Source: Actinomadura macrotermitis
Lineage (GTDB): Bacteria > Actinomycetota > Actinomycetes > Streptosporangiales > Streptosporangiaceae
Assembly (NCBI RefSeq): GCF_009604375.1
Contig: NZ_WEGH01000001.1
Span: 1,240,001-1,304,000 of the forward strand
Direction: 5' to 3'
DNA length: 64,000 nucleotides
Part shown: piece after piece, positions 9,143 through 17,297 of the stretch
Numbering within the stretch: position 1 is the stretch's first letter
Layout of the letters: each line of letters begins with the position of its first letter
Made by a program: the position numbers and the translations under genes
The notes under the pieces: model-generated
Told to the model about the DNA's origin: nothing
The model's input: the letters and a program-made list of their open reading frames with translations, nothing else
Databases searched by the model: none

Positions 9143-10609
9143 TCAGTCGCCGAGCGCGTCGATGATCCGGGCGGCGATCGGACCGGACTCGGCGCCGTAC
9201 CCGGGCGCCTCGGTCAGCACCGCCACCGCGTAGCGCGGGTCGTCGCGCGGCCCGAACCCGATGAACCAGCGGTCGTTGTAGGAGGCGCCCTCGACGTCGG
9301 CGGTGCCGGTCTTGCCGCCGAGGACGGAGGTGCCGCGCAGCGCCTTGCCGGTGCCCTCGCGCACGACGGCCTCCATCATGGCGCGCATCTGCCCGGCCTG
9401 CCCGGCGGTGAGGGGCCGGTCGAGCACGGCGGGGGCGGCGCTCTGCACCAGGGAGCCGTCCCCGCCGCGCAGCCTGCTCACCAGGTGGGGCCGCATCACC
9501 TTGCCGTCGTTGACCGAGGCGGCGGCGACCATGGCCATCTGCAGCGGGGTCGCGATCGTGCTGCCCTGGCCGATGGAGCCGAGCGCGCTCAGCACCGGCT
9601 GCGGGGTGCGCGGGAAGGAGCTGACCGCGCTGTCCATGCCCCTTGCCACCTCGACCGGCCGGTAGAAGCCGTAGCGCCGGGCCCGGTCGGCGATGGCGTC
9701 GTTGCCGGGCCGGACCGCGCCCATGAAGGCGAAGGTGGTGTTGCAGGACTGGGCGTAGGCGTCGATCAGCGGGATGGCGGGCTCGTCGCACTCGCCGCCG
9801 ATGTCGCCGGCGTCGTTGTTGATCGCCTGCCCGCCGCCCGGCGGCCGGTAACCGCGCCCGGCCCGCACCTGCGTGCGCGCGGTGTCCCCGGCGGCCAGCG
9901 CGGACGCGGCGACGACGGTCTTGAAGGTGGAGCCGGGCGGGAAGACCTCGCGCAGGGCCTTGTTCAGCAGCGGCTTCATCGGGTCGGCGTTCAGCCGCTT
10001 GAAGGCCGCCTCGGCCTGCCTGGCGTCCAGCGAGGAGACCTCACCGGCGTCGTAGGACGGGGTGGAGGCCATGACCAGGATCGCGCCGGTCCGGGCGTCC
10101 AGCACGACGGCGGCGCCGCGGCGGGCGCCGCTCGCGCGCAGCGCCGCGTAGGCGGCGCGCTGCGCGGCGGGCACCACGGTGGTCTCGACGGCGCCGCCCG
10201 GCACCGGCTTACCGATGATCTTGTCCAGGAGGCCGGCCGTGGCGAGCCTGGGGTCGTCGCCGTCCAGGAAGTGGTTCTCGGCGCTCTCCAGGCCGGTCTG
10301 GGAGAACAGCGAGTAGTAGCCGGTGACCGGCGCGAAGACCTCGCTCTCGAGGTAGCGGCGCCGGTAGTGCCGCCCGTCGGGCGTCTTCTGCGACCAGGCG
10401 AGGCGCAGGCCGCCGGCCACGATCGGGCCGCGGTCGAAGGTGTTGCGGTCCTCGAACTGGCGGGCGTTGTGCGGGTCGTCGCGCAGGTCCTGCGCCTGGA
10501 AGCCCTGCACGTAGGTGATGTTGGCCAGCAGCGCCAGGACCATGAGCAGGGACACCACCCACGTCCGCCGCACCGCCTTGCCGGTGCCGTCGATCACGCC
10601 GAGCATCAC
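9143..10609 (-). CDS. Class B penicillin-binding protein (transpeptidase)
   Basis: 488 aa peptidoglycan DD-transpeptidase. One N-terminal membrane anchor (TWVVSLLMVLALLANITYV, residues 16-34) is followed by a dimerisation-type domain and the transpeptidase domain. Active-site motifs are S227-T-F-K230 (in FPPGSTFK), S-C-N near 285, and K-T-G-T near 430. It resembles PbpA of actinobacteria, used in septal or lateral wall cross-linking. The start is GTG 10609 or the adjacent ATG 10606, both behind GGGGAG. It sits between rsmD and coaD, which are usually close together, so it looks like an addition to that block. Confidence 0.92.
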   Translation of the reverse strand: MMLGVIDGTGKAVRRTWVVSLLMVLALLANITYVQGFQAQDLRDDPHNARQFEDRNTFDRGPIVAGGLRLAWSQKTPDGRHYRRRYLESEVFAPVTGYYSLFSQTGLESAENHFLDGDDPRLATAGLLDKIIGKPVPGGAVETTVVPAAQRAAYAALRASGARRGAAVVLDARTGAILVMASTPSYDAGEVSSLDARQAEAAFKRLNADPMKPLLNKALREVFPPGSTFKTVVAASALAAGDTARTQVRAGRGYRPPGGGQAINNDAGDIGGECDEPAIPLIDAYAQSCNTTFAFMGAVRPGNDAIADRARRYGFYRPVEVARGMDSAVSSFPRTPQPVLSALGSIGQGSTIATPLQMAMVAAASVNDGKVMRPHLVSRLRGGDGSLVQSAAPAVLDRPLTAGQAGQMRAMMEAVVREGTGKALRGTSVLGGKTGTADVEGASYNDRWFIGFGPRDDPRYAVAVLTEAPGYGAESGPIAARIIDALGD

Positions 10610-10656
10610 TCCCCGAGGTCACGCGGCCGGTGCGGCCTCTTCCCGCCGGGCCGCGG

Positions 10657-11220
10657 TCAGTGCACCGCGCGCCCGTACCAGAACACCGCCTCACCGTAGC
10701 GCCGGTCGCGCTCGGCCTCGTAGCCCGCGGGCCAGACCAGCGCGGGGCCGCGCACCGACCGCTCGACGGCGACCAGCGCGTCCGGCGCGAGCCAGCCGTG
10801 GTCGCGCAGCGCCTCCAGCAGGGCGGTCACCGCCGCGTCCGGCAGCGGGTAGGGCGGATCGGCGAAGACCAGGTCGTAGGGGGCGTCCGGCGCGTGGCGC
10901 ACCACCCGCTCCACCTTGTCGCCGACCGGGACGGCGCCGGGCAGCCCGAGGTCGGCGGCGTTCTGCCGGACCACCTTGATCGCGCGCGGGTGCGCCTCGA
11001 CGAGCAGCGCGTGCGCGGCGCCCCGCGACAGCGCTTCCAGCCCGACCGCGCCCGAGCCGGCGAACAGGTCGGCGACGCGCAGCCCGTCCAGCGGGCCGAG
11101 CAGCGCCTGGACGGTGGAGAACAGGCCCTCGCGCGCCCGGTCGCTGGTCGGCCGGGTGTCCCGGCCCGGCGGGACGGCCAGCCGGCGTCCTCCTGCGCTT
11201 CCCGCGATCACCCTGGTCAT
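10657..11220 (-). CDS. rsmD: 16S rRNA (guanine966-N2)-methyltransferase
   Basis: 187 aa Rossmann-fold methyltransferase that modifies G966 of 16S rRNA using SAM. It starts MTRVIAGSAGGRRLAVPPG, the standard family N-terminus, then RPTSDRAREGLFS, the SAM motif VADLFAGSGAVGLEALSRGA, and the catalytic DPPY motif (LVFADPPYPLP). AGGAA is placed before ATG 11220. It is upstream of the PBP and coaD on the same strand. Confidence 0.95.
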   Translation of the reverse strand: MTRVIAGSAGGRRLAVPPGRDTRPTSDRAREGLFSTVQALLGPLDGLRVADLFAGSGAVGLEALSRGAAHALLVEAHPRAIKVVRQNAADLGLPGAVPVGDKVERVVRHAPDAPYDLVFADPPYPLPDAAVTALLEALRDHGWLAPDALVAVERSVRGPALVWPAGYEAERDRRYGEAVFWYGRAVH

Positions 11221-11378
11221 TCCTCAAGTATCGCGGCGCGGCCGAACCGCCCGTGCCGCGCTCCTGTCCCGGAGGCCACCAGAGAAACGCCGCGGGAAAC
11301 CGGCGTCTGCGCTCTCCCGGGCGTCCCATCATGTGAACCTAGTCACGGAACGTGGACGAGCGAATACCAGGAGCTTTC

Positions 11379-12098
11379 GTGCAGCAAGCCAGGAGACTCG
11401 CGGTGACGGCCTCCGCCGCCGTCCTCGGCATCGTCGCGCTGGGCGGCGTCGCCCAGGCCGGGACGGGCGAACCGCCCGGCACGCGCGCGGCCGGCCGGCG
11501 GGCCGCGGACGGGCACGGGTGGCAGGGACGGCACCGCTGGCAGCGGTGGCATCGCCATGACGGGCCACGGCCCATCGTGCCGACGCCGCCGCAGGAGGGC
11601 GGAGACCAGGTCACGGCCCCGCCGTCGGTGCCGCCCACCGTCCCGCCGGAGCCGGGCCAGGACGGGCCGGTGCCGGTCACCCCGCCGCCGGTGCCGGTGC
11701 CGGTGGGCGGCGACGAGGGCGCGGTCACGCTCCCGGCCCAGATCACCGAGAAGCCGGCCGCCGTGCCCAAGATCGCCGTCATGCCCGCCGCGCCTACGGG
11801 CTGCCCGGGGACGTCGTGCGTGCCGACCCCGACCACGCCGCCCATCCGCAAGGCGCCGCAGGCCGCCGGACGACCGCACCAGGTCGCGGCGGGCCCGGCC
11901 CGGCCGCGGGCATCGGCGCTGCTGCCCGACCTCGGGCCCGCCGGCGGCCTGTTCCCGGACCTGCCGCAGGCCGGCCCGGGCGGTCTGCCCTTCACCGGGG
12001 TGAACGCGCTGCCGCTCGCCGCGCTCGGCCTGTCGTCGGTGCTGCTCGGCGGCGGCGTGGTCGCCGGGACCCGGATCCGCCGCCGGCCCGTGGTCTGA
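11379..12098 (+). CDS. Pro-rich LPFTG cell-wall-anchored surface protein
   Basis: 239 aa. The signal peptide is RRLAVTASAAVLGIVALGGVAQA. A long Pro/Val/Thr-rich low-complexity region follows (repeated PPVPVP-type steps), as seen in wall-spanning stalks. The C-terminus is a sortase sorting signal: LPFTG, a hydrophobic helix (LPLAALGLSSVLLGGGVVAG) and a basic tail RIRRRP. GTG 11379 is chosen because AGGAG lies 5 nt upstream; an earlier in-frame GTG at 11352 has no such signal. No sortase gene is in the window, so a housekeeping sortase elsewhere is presumed. It is convergent with the kinase gene. Confidence 0.82.
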   Translation: MQQARRLAVTASAAVLGIVALGGVAQAGTGEPPGTRAAGRRAADGHGWQGRHRWQRWHRHDGPRPIVPTPPQEGGDQVTAPPSVPPTVPPEPGQDGPVPVTPPPVPVPVGGDEGAVTLPAQITEKPAAVPKIAVMPAAPTGCPGTSCVPTPTTPPIRKAPQAAGRPHQVAAGPARPRASALLPDLGPAGGLFPDLPQAGPGGLPFTGVNALPLAALGLSSVLLGGGVVAGTRIRRRPVV

Positions 12099-12139
12099 AA
12101 GCCCGTGCTTTGAAAGCCCGTGCTCTGAAAGAGGCTCAG
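12095..12139. repeat. 15-bp tandem repeat between convergent genes
   Basis: Three consecutive 15-mers, CTGAAAGCCCGTGCT, TTGAAAGCCCGTGCT and CTGAAAGAGGCTCAG; the first two differ by one base and the third is degenerate. The array joins the stop of the LPFTG gene to the stop of the kinase gene. It probably arose by replication slippage; no function is evident. Confidence 0.7.
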
Positions 12140-13833
12140 AGCGCGTCGTCGTTCCGCACCCGCCAGGCGCCGCCCTGGCGGTGCAGGACCAGCCGGTGCA
12201 CGCTCATCCGGTCGCCGACCTTGCAGGAGCCCGGCTTGCAGGCGGCCACCAGCACCAGCGCCCTCGCCTCGCCGGCGGTGCCGCCGGGGCGCAGCGCGGT
12301 CTCCACGGCGGTGCCGGTGACGCCCGCGGTGGCGCGGCCGGCCGCGGTGAGGGCGGCGCGGGCCCGACCGCCGGGCCAGGGGTCGGCGCCGGACCCGGCG
12401 GGCACCGATTCGGCGTTGAGGATGAACAGGGTGTCCAGCAGCCAGGCACTCCCCTGGCGGGTCACGCTCACCCGGACCGGGTCGCGCAGCACGCGCGGCC
12501 TGGCGCCGGCGGAGCGGACGGTGCGCCGGACGTAGGTGAGCACAGTGGCGCGGCCGGGCGCGGCGGCCACGATCCCGGCGTCGGTGACCTCGGTGGCGAC
12601 CGAGCTCCTGGTGTCGCGGAGCCGGACCCGCCAGTTGCCCCGGTCGAGTTCCTTGTCGTATTCGCCCTGGTAGCGGGGGGTGACGCGGGCGTGCGCGGCG
12701 GCCACGTCCTGGTCGAAGCGCTTGTAGGAGAAGCTGAGGACGGCCCGGACGGCCGCCGCCGCCCCCGTCGCCGCCTCGGCGGCCTCCGCGGGCGGTGCGA
12801 CGGTGTCGGAGGCCGCGAGGCGCGGCTCGTCCCGCCGCCGTTCCTCCGGCAGCGCCCACACCGCCGCGCCGGCGAGCAGCGCGGTCAGCGGCACGACGGC
12901 CGCCGCGGCCTTCCAGCGCCGCCCGCCGCGCGGCCTCGCGCGGGCCGCGGGCGGCGCCGGGGCGGCCGGATCGGCGAGCGACGCGCCGGTGCTGAGGGCG
13001 TCCTCGGGCCGGTCGCCCGCGTGCACCTCCCGGCCGAGCAGGTCCAGCAGGATCTGCTGCGCCGCCGGGCGCTCCCCCGGCTCCTTGGCCAGGCAGCGCC
13101 GGACGATGCCGCGCAGCGGCTCGGGCAGCGGCGACAGGTCGGGCTCCTGGTAGAGGATCCGGCCGAAGACCGCCGAGATGGTGTCGTCGCCGAAGGGGTG
13201 CTCGCCGGTCGCCGCGTACAGGATCGTCGCGGCCCAGGCGAACACGTCCACCGCCGTGCCGAGCTCCAGGTCGGTGACCTGCTCGGGGGCCATGTAGGAC
13301 GGGGTGCCGACGACGCCGCTCGCCCGGGTGGCCACCGGCCCGAGCATCCGCGCGATGCCGAAGTCGATCACGCGCGGGCCGTCGGGGCCCATCAGCACGT
13401 TGGAGGGCTTGAAGTCGCGGTGCAGGATGCCGGACCGGTGGATCGCGGCGAGCGCGGTGATCGTGCCGATCGCCAGCCGGTCCAGGTCGGTGCCGGTCCG
13501 CGGCCCCTGCGCCGACACCAGGCCGGCCAGGGAGGGGCCGCGGACGTACTCGCTGACCACGTAGGGCTGGTCGCCGTCGACGTCGGCGTCCAGCACCTGC
13601 GCGGTGCAGAACCCGGCGACCCGGCCGAGCACGCCGAGCTCGCGGACGAACCGGGCGCGCCACTCGGGGTCGCCGACGAGCTGGGCGCGCAGCAGCTTCA
13701 CCGCGGCGGTCCGCCCGTCCGGGCCGCGGCCGAGGTAGACGATGCTCTGGCCGCCCTCGCCGAGGCGGCCGACCAGCTCGTAGGCGCCCAGCGTCGCCGG
13801 GTCGTTCGGCAGCAGCGGGCGAACCGGGGACAT
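12136..13833 (-). CDS. Membrane Ser/Thr protein kinase with Mce-associated-like outer domain
   Basis: 565 aa. The kinase domain covers residues 1-270: glycine loop GRLGEGGQSIVYLG, Lys46, catalytic HRD (138-140) with Asn145, DFG (157-159), and APE (182-184). HRDFKPSN replaces the more usual HRDLKPSN. A Pro/Ala linker and one transmembrane helix (about 307-327) lead outside the cell. The outer part (residues 358-480) reads AVRAVLSFSYKRFDQDVAAA, then VTDAGIVAAAPGRATVLTYV, then VSVTRQGSAWLLDTL. This pattern resembles Mce-associated membrane proteins (NTF2/VirB8-like fold) rather than PASTA repeats. A second small domain follows. It is convergent with the LPFTG gene. Kinase identity is firm; the outer-domain call is inference. 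Confidence 0.88.
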   Translation of the reverse strand: MSPVRPLLPNDPATLGAYELVGRLGEGGQSIVYLGRGPDGRTAAVKLLRAQLVGDPEWRARFVRELGVLGRVAGFCTAQVLDADVDGDQPYVVSEYVRGPSLAGLVSAQGPRTGTDLDRLAIGTITALAAIHRSGILHRDFKPSNVLMGPDGPRVIDFGIARMLGPVATRASGVVGTPSYMAPEQVTDLELGTAVDVFAWAATILYAATGEHPFGDDTISAVFGRILYQEPDLSPLPEPLRGIVRRCLAKEPGERPAAQQILLDLLGREVHAGDRPEDALSTGASLADPAAPAPPAARARPRGGRRWKAAAAVVPLTALLAGAAVWALPEERRRDEPRLAASDTVAPPAEAAEAATGAAAAVRAVLSFSYKRFDQDVAAAHARVTPRYQGEYDKELDRGNWRVRLRDTRSSVATEVTDAGIVAAAPGRATVLTYVRRTVRSAGARPRVLRDPVRVSVTRQGSAWLLDTLFILNAESVPAGSGADPWPGGRARAALTAAGRATAGVTGTAVETALRPGGTAGEARALVLVAACKPGSCKVGDRMSVHRLVLHRQGGAWRVRNDDAL

Positions 13834-13921
13834 CGCACTCCTTGGTGACGGGGGCCCGACAAGGGACTGTACCCGTCAGAGTGACGACCTCCGCACTCTG
13901 CGTGACCCGGTCAGGCGGCGC

Positions 13922-14851
13922 TCAGGCGAGCGCCCAGCGGACCTGGGTGCGCACGCCGGGGTCGGGGTCGGCCAGCGCCTCGGTGAGCGCCGTGACGACC
14001 TCGGCACGGTCCGTGGCCCACTGTTCCAAAGATTGGACCGCCGAGCGGCGGACATCGACGATCCGGTCCCGCAGCGCGCGCAGCAGCGGCTGCACCGCGA
14101 CCTCGGGCGCGGCCTCGGCGAGGGCGATCACGGCGCGGCGGCGGACCTGCCAGCTGGCGTGCGCGGTCGCGGTGACCACCCGCCCCTCCAGCGGCTCGGG
14201 GACGCCGAGCTCGGCGGCGGCGTCGATCGCGGCCATCCGCACCACCGGGTCGTGGTCGGCCAGCAGCTGCTCCAGGACCGGCAGCCCGGCGGGCAGCGCG
14301 AGGCGGGCCAGGCCTTCGGCGACCGCGACGCGCACCTCGCGGGCGGGGTCGTCGGCGGCCTCGGCGACCTCGGCGAAGGCGTGCAGGGCGATCAGGGCGA
14401 GGACGGCCTGCACGCGCACGTGCGGCTCGTCGTCCTGCAGGGCGTGCGCGTACAGCTCGGCGGCGCCGGCGGCCAGCTCGGCCAGCAGCGCGGCGGCGGC
14501 CTCGCGGACGGCGGCGTCGCCGCCGCGGGCGGCGGCGAGCAGCAGGGCGCGCACGCCGTCGTCGCCGAGGTACAGGTCGGGCAGGGCGCGCAGCGCGGCG
14601 GCGGCGACGCCGCGGACCCCGGCGTCCTCGTCGGCGAGGGCCCAGGCGAGCGCGTCGCCGGCGCCGCGCGCGGCGTGGCCGTCGCGGACGGTGCGGGCGA
14701 GCGCCTTCAGCGCGGCGGCGCGCACCTCGGGCTCGGGGTCGCGCAGGTAGGGCTCGACGTCGGCGGGCTCGGGGCGGTCGATGCGGTGCAGGTCGAAGAC
14801 GCGGGCGAGGAGTCCGGGCTGGGTGACGGGGGTGGAGTCGATGACGGTCAT
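13922..14851 (-). CDS. HEAT-repeat protein
   Basis: 309 aa of almost continuous alpha-alpha repeats of 30-odd residues, e.g. DPEPEVRAAALKALARTV, DEDAGVRGVAAAALRAL, DDEPHVRVQAVLALIAL and DPDPGVRTQVRWALA. Such solenoids are protein-binding scaffolds; no catalytic motif is present. ATG 14851 has GGAGG 7 nt upstream. A short leader-like ORF (14896-14976) ends 44 nt upstream on the same strand, and an AT-rich promoter-like element lies beyond it. The gene is well separated from recG, so this is its own transcription unit, probably with leader-mediated control. Confidence 0.88.
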   Translation of the reverse strand: MTVIDSTPVTQPGLLARVFDLHRIDRPEPADVEPYLRDPEPEVRAAALKALARTVRDGHAARGAGDALAWALADEDAGVRGVAAAALRALPDLYLGDDGVRALLLAAARGGDAAVREAAAALLAELAAGAAELYAHALQDDEPHVRVQAVLALIALHAFAEVAEAADDPAREVRVAVAEGLARLALPAGLPVLEQLLADHDPVVRMAAIDAAAELGVPEPLEGRVVTATAHASWQVRRRAVIALAEAAPEVAVQPLLRALRDRIVDVRRSAVQSLEQWATDRAEVVTALTEALADPDPGVRTQVRWALA

Positions 14852-14895
14852 GCTGGGGCCTCCGGGGATCCGGGCTGGACGGGCTGGCTGGGGGT

Positions 14896-14976
14896 TCAGC
14901 CGCGCCGACACAGATCGCTGGCCTGCCGCCGGAGGTCGACGTGCAGCCGCGCGGTGAGGAGCTCGCTCGGATTCAC
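14896..14976 (-). CDS. Putative 26-aa leader peptide upstream of the HEAT-repeat gene
   Basis: A GTG-initiated 26-codon frame encodes VNPSELLTARLHVDLRRQ followed by ASDLCRRG. The core L-x-x-R-x-H-V-D-L-x-R-x-x-S-x-x-C matches the pattern I know from short actinobacterial leader peptides often found before sulfur-related genes, where a terminal Cys codon may sense cysteine supply. AGGAT lies about 8 nt before the GTG, and the frame stops 44 nt before the HEAT gene. This is pattern recognition on a very short frame; the family assignment is inference. Confidence 0.6.
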   Translation of the reverse strand: MNPSELLTARLHVDLRRQASDLCRRG

Positions 14977-14994
14977 GGCTTCATCCTGACCTGC

Positions 14995-15030
14995 ATTCTC
15001 CCTATAGTCAACTGGTTAAGTATGGAATAT
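14995..15030 (-). promoter_or_regulatory. AT-rich promoter/operator candidate for leader and HEAT gene
   Basis: This segment is unusually AT-rich for the window. On the minus strand it reads TTAACCAGTTGACTATAGGG. It contains an imperfect dyad (TTAAC-CA-GTTGA) and a good -35-like TTGACT. It lies just upstream of the leader peptide, so a regulator-controlled promoter is plausible. The exact -10 is not clear. Confidence 0.4.
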
Positions 15031-15070
15031 GGAGGGCCGCCCGGGCGGCGCCGTGCTCCGGCCTGCTGGA

Positions 15071-17260
15071 TCAGGCCTTCTCCAGGTACTCGGTCCGGTC
15101 CTCGTCCAGCAGCGCGGCCAGCTCCGCCGCGAGCGCCGGGTGCCCGGCCAGGTCGGGGTCGGCCGCCACGAGCCGGGACGCCTCCTCGCGCGCGGCCAGG
15201 ATGACGTCCTCGTCGCGCTGCAGGGTCAGCAGCCGCAGGCTCGTCGACCGGCCCGCCTGCGTCGCGCCGAGCACGTCGCCCTCGCGGCGCTGCTCCAGGT
15301 CCAGCCGCGACAGCTTGAACCCGTCGGTGGTGGAGGCGACCGCGTCCAGCCGCTCGCGCGCCTTGCTGCCCGGGTCGGCCTCGGTGACCAGCAGGCAGAG
15401 GCCGTGCAGCCCGCCGCGGCCGACCCGGCCGCGCAGCTGGTGCAGCTGGGAGACGCCGAACCGGTCCGCGTCCATGATCACCATGACGGTGGCGTTCGGC
15501 ACGTCCACGCCGACCTCGATCACCGTGGTGGCCAGCAGCACGTCCAGCTCCCGCGCGGCGAAGCGGCGCATCACCGCCTCCTTCTCGTCGGGGGGCAGCT
15601 TGCCGTGCAGCACCCCGATCCGCAGCCCGGCCAGCAGCTCGCCCTCCAGCCGGGGCAGCACCTCCATGATCCCCAGCGGGGACCGGCGCTCGCCCTCCTG
15701 CTCCAGCGCGTCGCCCTCGTCGCCCTCCTGCTCGCCGATGCGCGGGCAGACGATGTAGACCTGCCGGCCCTGCTGCGCCTCCTCCCTGATCCGCTCCCAG
15801 GTGCGGGCCAGGAAGGCCGGCCGCTCCGGCGGCACCACGTGGGTGCGGATCTCGGCCCGCCCGGCCGGCAGCTGCCCGAGCACCGAGGTCTCCAGGTCGC
15901 CGAAGACCGTCATCGCGACCGTGCGCGGGATCGGCGTGGCCGTCATGACCAGCACGTGCGGCCGCCCGCCGCTCACCTTCTCGCGCAGCGCGTCGCGCTG
16001 CTCGACGCCGAAGCGGTGCTGCTCGTCCACCACCACCAGGCCGAGGTCGGCGAACTGCACGTGGTCCTGCAGCAGGGCGTGCGTGCCGACGACGATCCCG
16101 GCCTCCCCCGACGCCGCCTCCAGCAGCGCGGCCTTGCGGGCCTTGGCGCCCTGCGAGCCGGTGAGCAGCGTCACCCGCGTCGCGTGCTCGGCGCCGCCGA
16201 TCTGCCCGGCCTGCGCCAGCTCGCCGAGCATCGCGGTGATCGACCGGTAGTGCTGCTGGGCCAGCACCTCGGTCGGCGCGAGCAGCGCCGCCTGCCCGCC
16301 CCCGTCCACCACCTGCACCATCGCCCGCAGCGCGATCACCGTCTTGCCCGCGCCGACGTCGCCCTGTAGGAGGCGGTGCATCGGATGGGTCTCGGCCAGG
16401 TCGGCGGCGATCTCCGCGCCGACCTGGCGCTGGCCCTCGGTGAGCTCGAAGGGCAGCCGGGCGTCGAAGGCGTCCAGCAGGCCGCCGGCGACGGGCGGGC
16501 GCGGCTTGGCGGGCAGCGCGGCGGCGGCGCGGCGGCGCTGGGCGAGGGCGGTCTGCAGGACGAACGCCTCGTCCCATTTCAGGCGTTTGCGGGCGCGGCC
16601 GAGCTCCTCCCAGTTCTTCGGGCGGTGGATGCCCTCGTAGGCGGTGCGCCGGCCGACCAGGTGGTGCGCGGTGCGGACGGCGGCCGGCAGCGGGTCGTCG
16701 CCGACCTCCAGCCGGTCCAGCACGATGCCGACCGACAGGCCGATCGTCTCGATGTCCATGCCCTTGGTGGCGGGGTAGATCGGGATGATCTCGTCGGCCC
16801 ACTCCTGCGCGGCCGCCTCGCCGGCCCGGTCGGGCACGACCTTGTACTGGGGGTGGGTGAGCTGGCGCTGCGCCTGGCCGCTGCGCGGCCGGTAGGTGCT
16901 GATCTTGCCGGCGAACAGGCCGCGGGTGCCGGGCGGCAGGTCGCGCTCGGCGATGTAGGAGCCCTTGCGGCCGAAGAAGCTCAGCTTCAGCTCGCCGGTG
17001 CCGTCGGTGACGGTGATCTCCAGGACGTAGCCGGGGCTGCGGGTGAGGGAGCGCCCCTGGACCTTGACGACCTCGGCCATGACGGTGACGTGCTCGCCGT
17101 CCGCCAGCTCGGCGAGCGGGGTCAGCTCGCCGCGGTGGGCGTACCGGCGCGGGTAGTGGTGCAGCAGGTCACCGGCGGTGTGCAGGTCCAGGCCCTTGGC
17201 CAGCACCTTGGCCGTCTTGTCGCCAAGGAGCCGCTGCAACGGCTCGTCGAGGTTCGCCAC
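15071..17260 (-). CDS. recG: ATP-dependent DNA helicase RecG
   Basis: 729 aa branch-migration helicase that remodels stalled forks and Holliday junctions. The N-terminal wedge/OB region includes HHYPRRYAHRGELTPL and GELKLSFFGRKG. Helicase motifs are Walker A GDVGAGKTVIALRAM, LAPTEVLAQQH, the DEQH box (VVVDEQHRFGVEQR), MTATPIPRT, and QLRGRVGRGG in the C-terminal RecA lobe. An unusually long acidic insert (EQEGDEGDALEQEGERRSPL) lies between the lobes. GTG 17260 fits the family start. It follows the DAK2 gene, as in Streptomyces. Confidence 0.96.
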   Translation of the reverse strand: MANLDEPLQRLLGDKTAKVLAKGLDLHTAGDLLHHYPRRYAHRGELTPLAELADGEHVTVMAEVVKVQGRSLTRSPGYVLEITVTDGTGELKLSFFGRKGSYIAERDLPPGTRGLFAGKISTYRPRSGQAQRQLTHPQYKVVPDRAGEAAAQEWADEIIPIYPATKGMDIETIGLSVGIVLDRLEVGDDPLPAAVRTAHHLVGRRTAYEGIHRPKNWEELGRARKRLKWDEAFVLQTALAQRRRAAAALPAKPRPPVAGGLLDAFDARLPFELTEGQRQVGAEIAADLAETHPMHRLLQGDVGAGKTVIALRAMVQVVDGGGQAALLAPTEVLAQQHYRSITAMLGELAQAGQIGGAEHATRVTLLTGSQGAKARKAALLEAASGEAGIVVGTHALLQDHVQFADLGLVVVDEQHRFGVEQRDALREKVSGGRPHVLVMTATPIPRTVAMTVFGDLETSVLGQLPAGRAEIRTHVVPPERPAFLARTWERIREEAQQGRQVYIVCPRIGEQEGDEGDALEQEGERRSPLGIMEVLPRLEGELLAGLRIGVLHGKLPPDEKEAVMRRFAARELDVLLATTVIEVGVDVPNATVMVIMDADRFGVSQLHQLRGRVGRGGLHGLCLLVTEADPGSKARERLDAVASTTDGFKLSRLDLEQRREGDVLGATQAGRSTSLRLLTLQRDEDVILAAREEASRLVAADPDLAGHPALAAELAALLDEDRTEYLEKA

Positions 17261-17297
17261 CCGTCTTTTCTAGCCCATGGGAGTGACAGCGGCGGCC

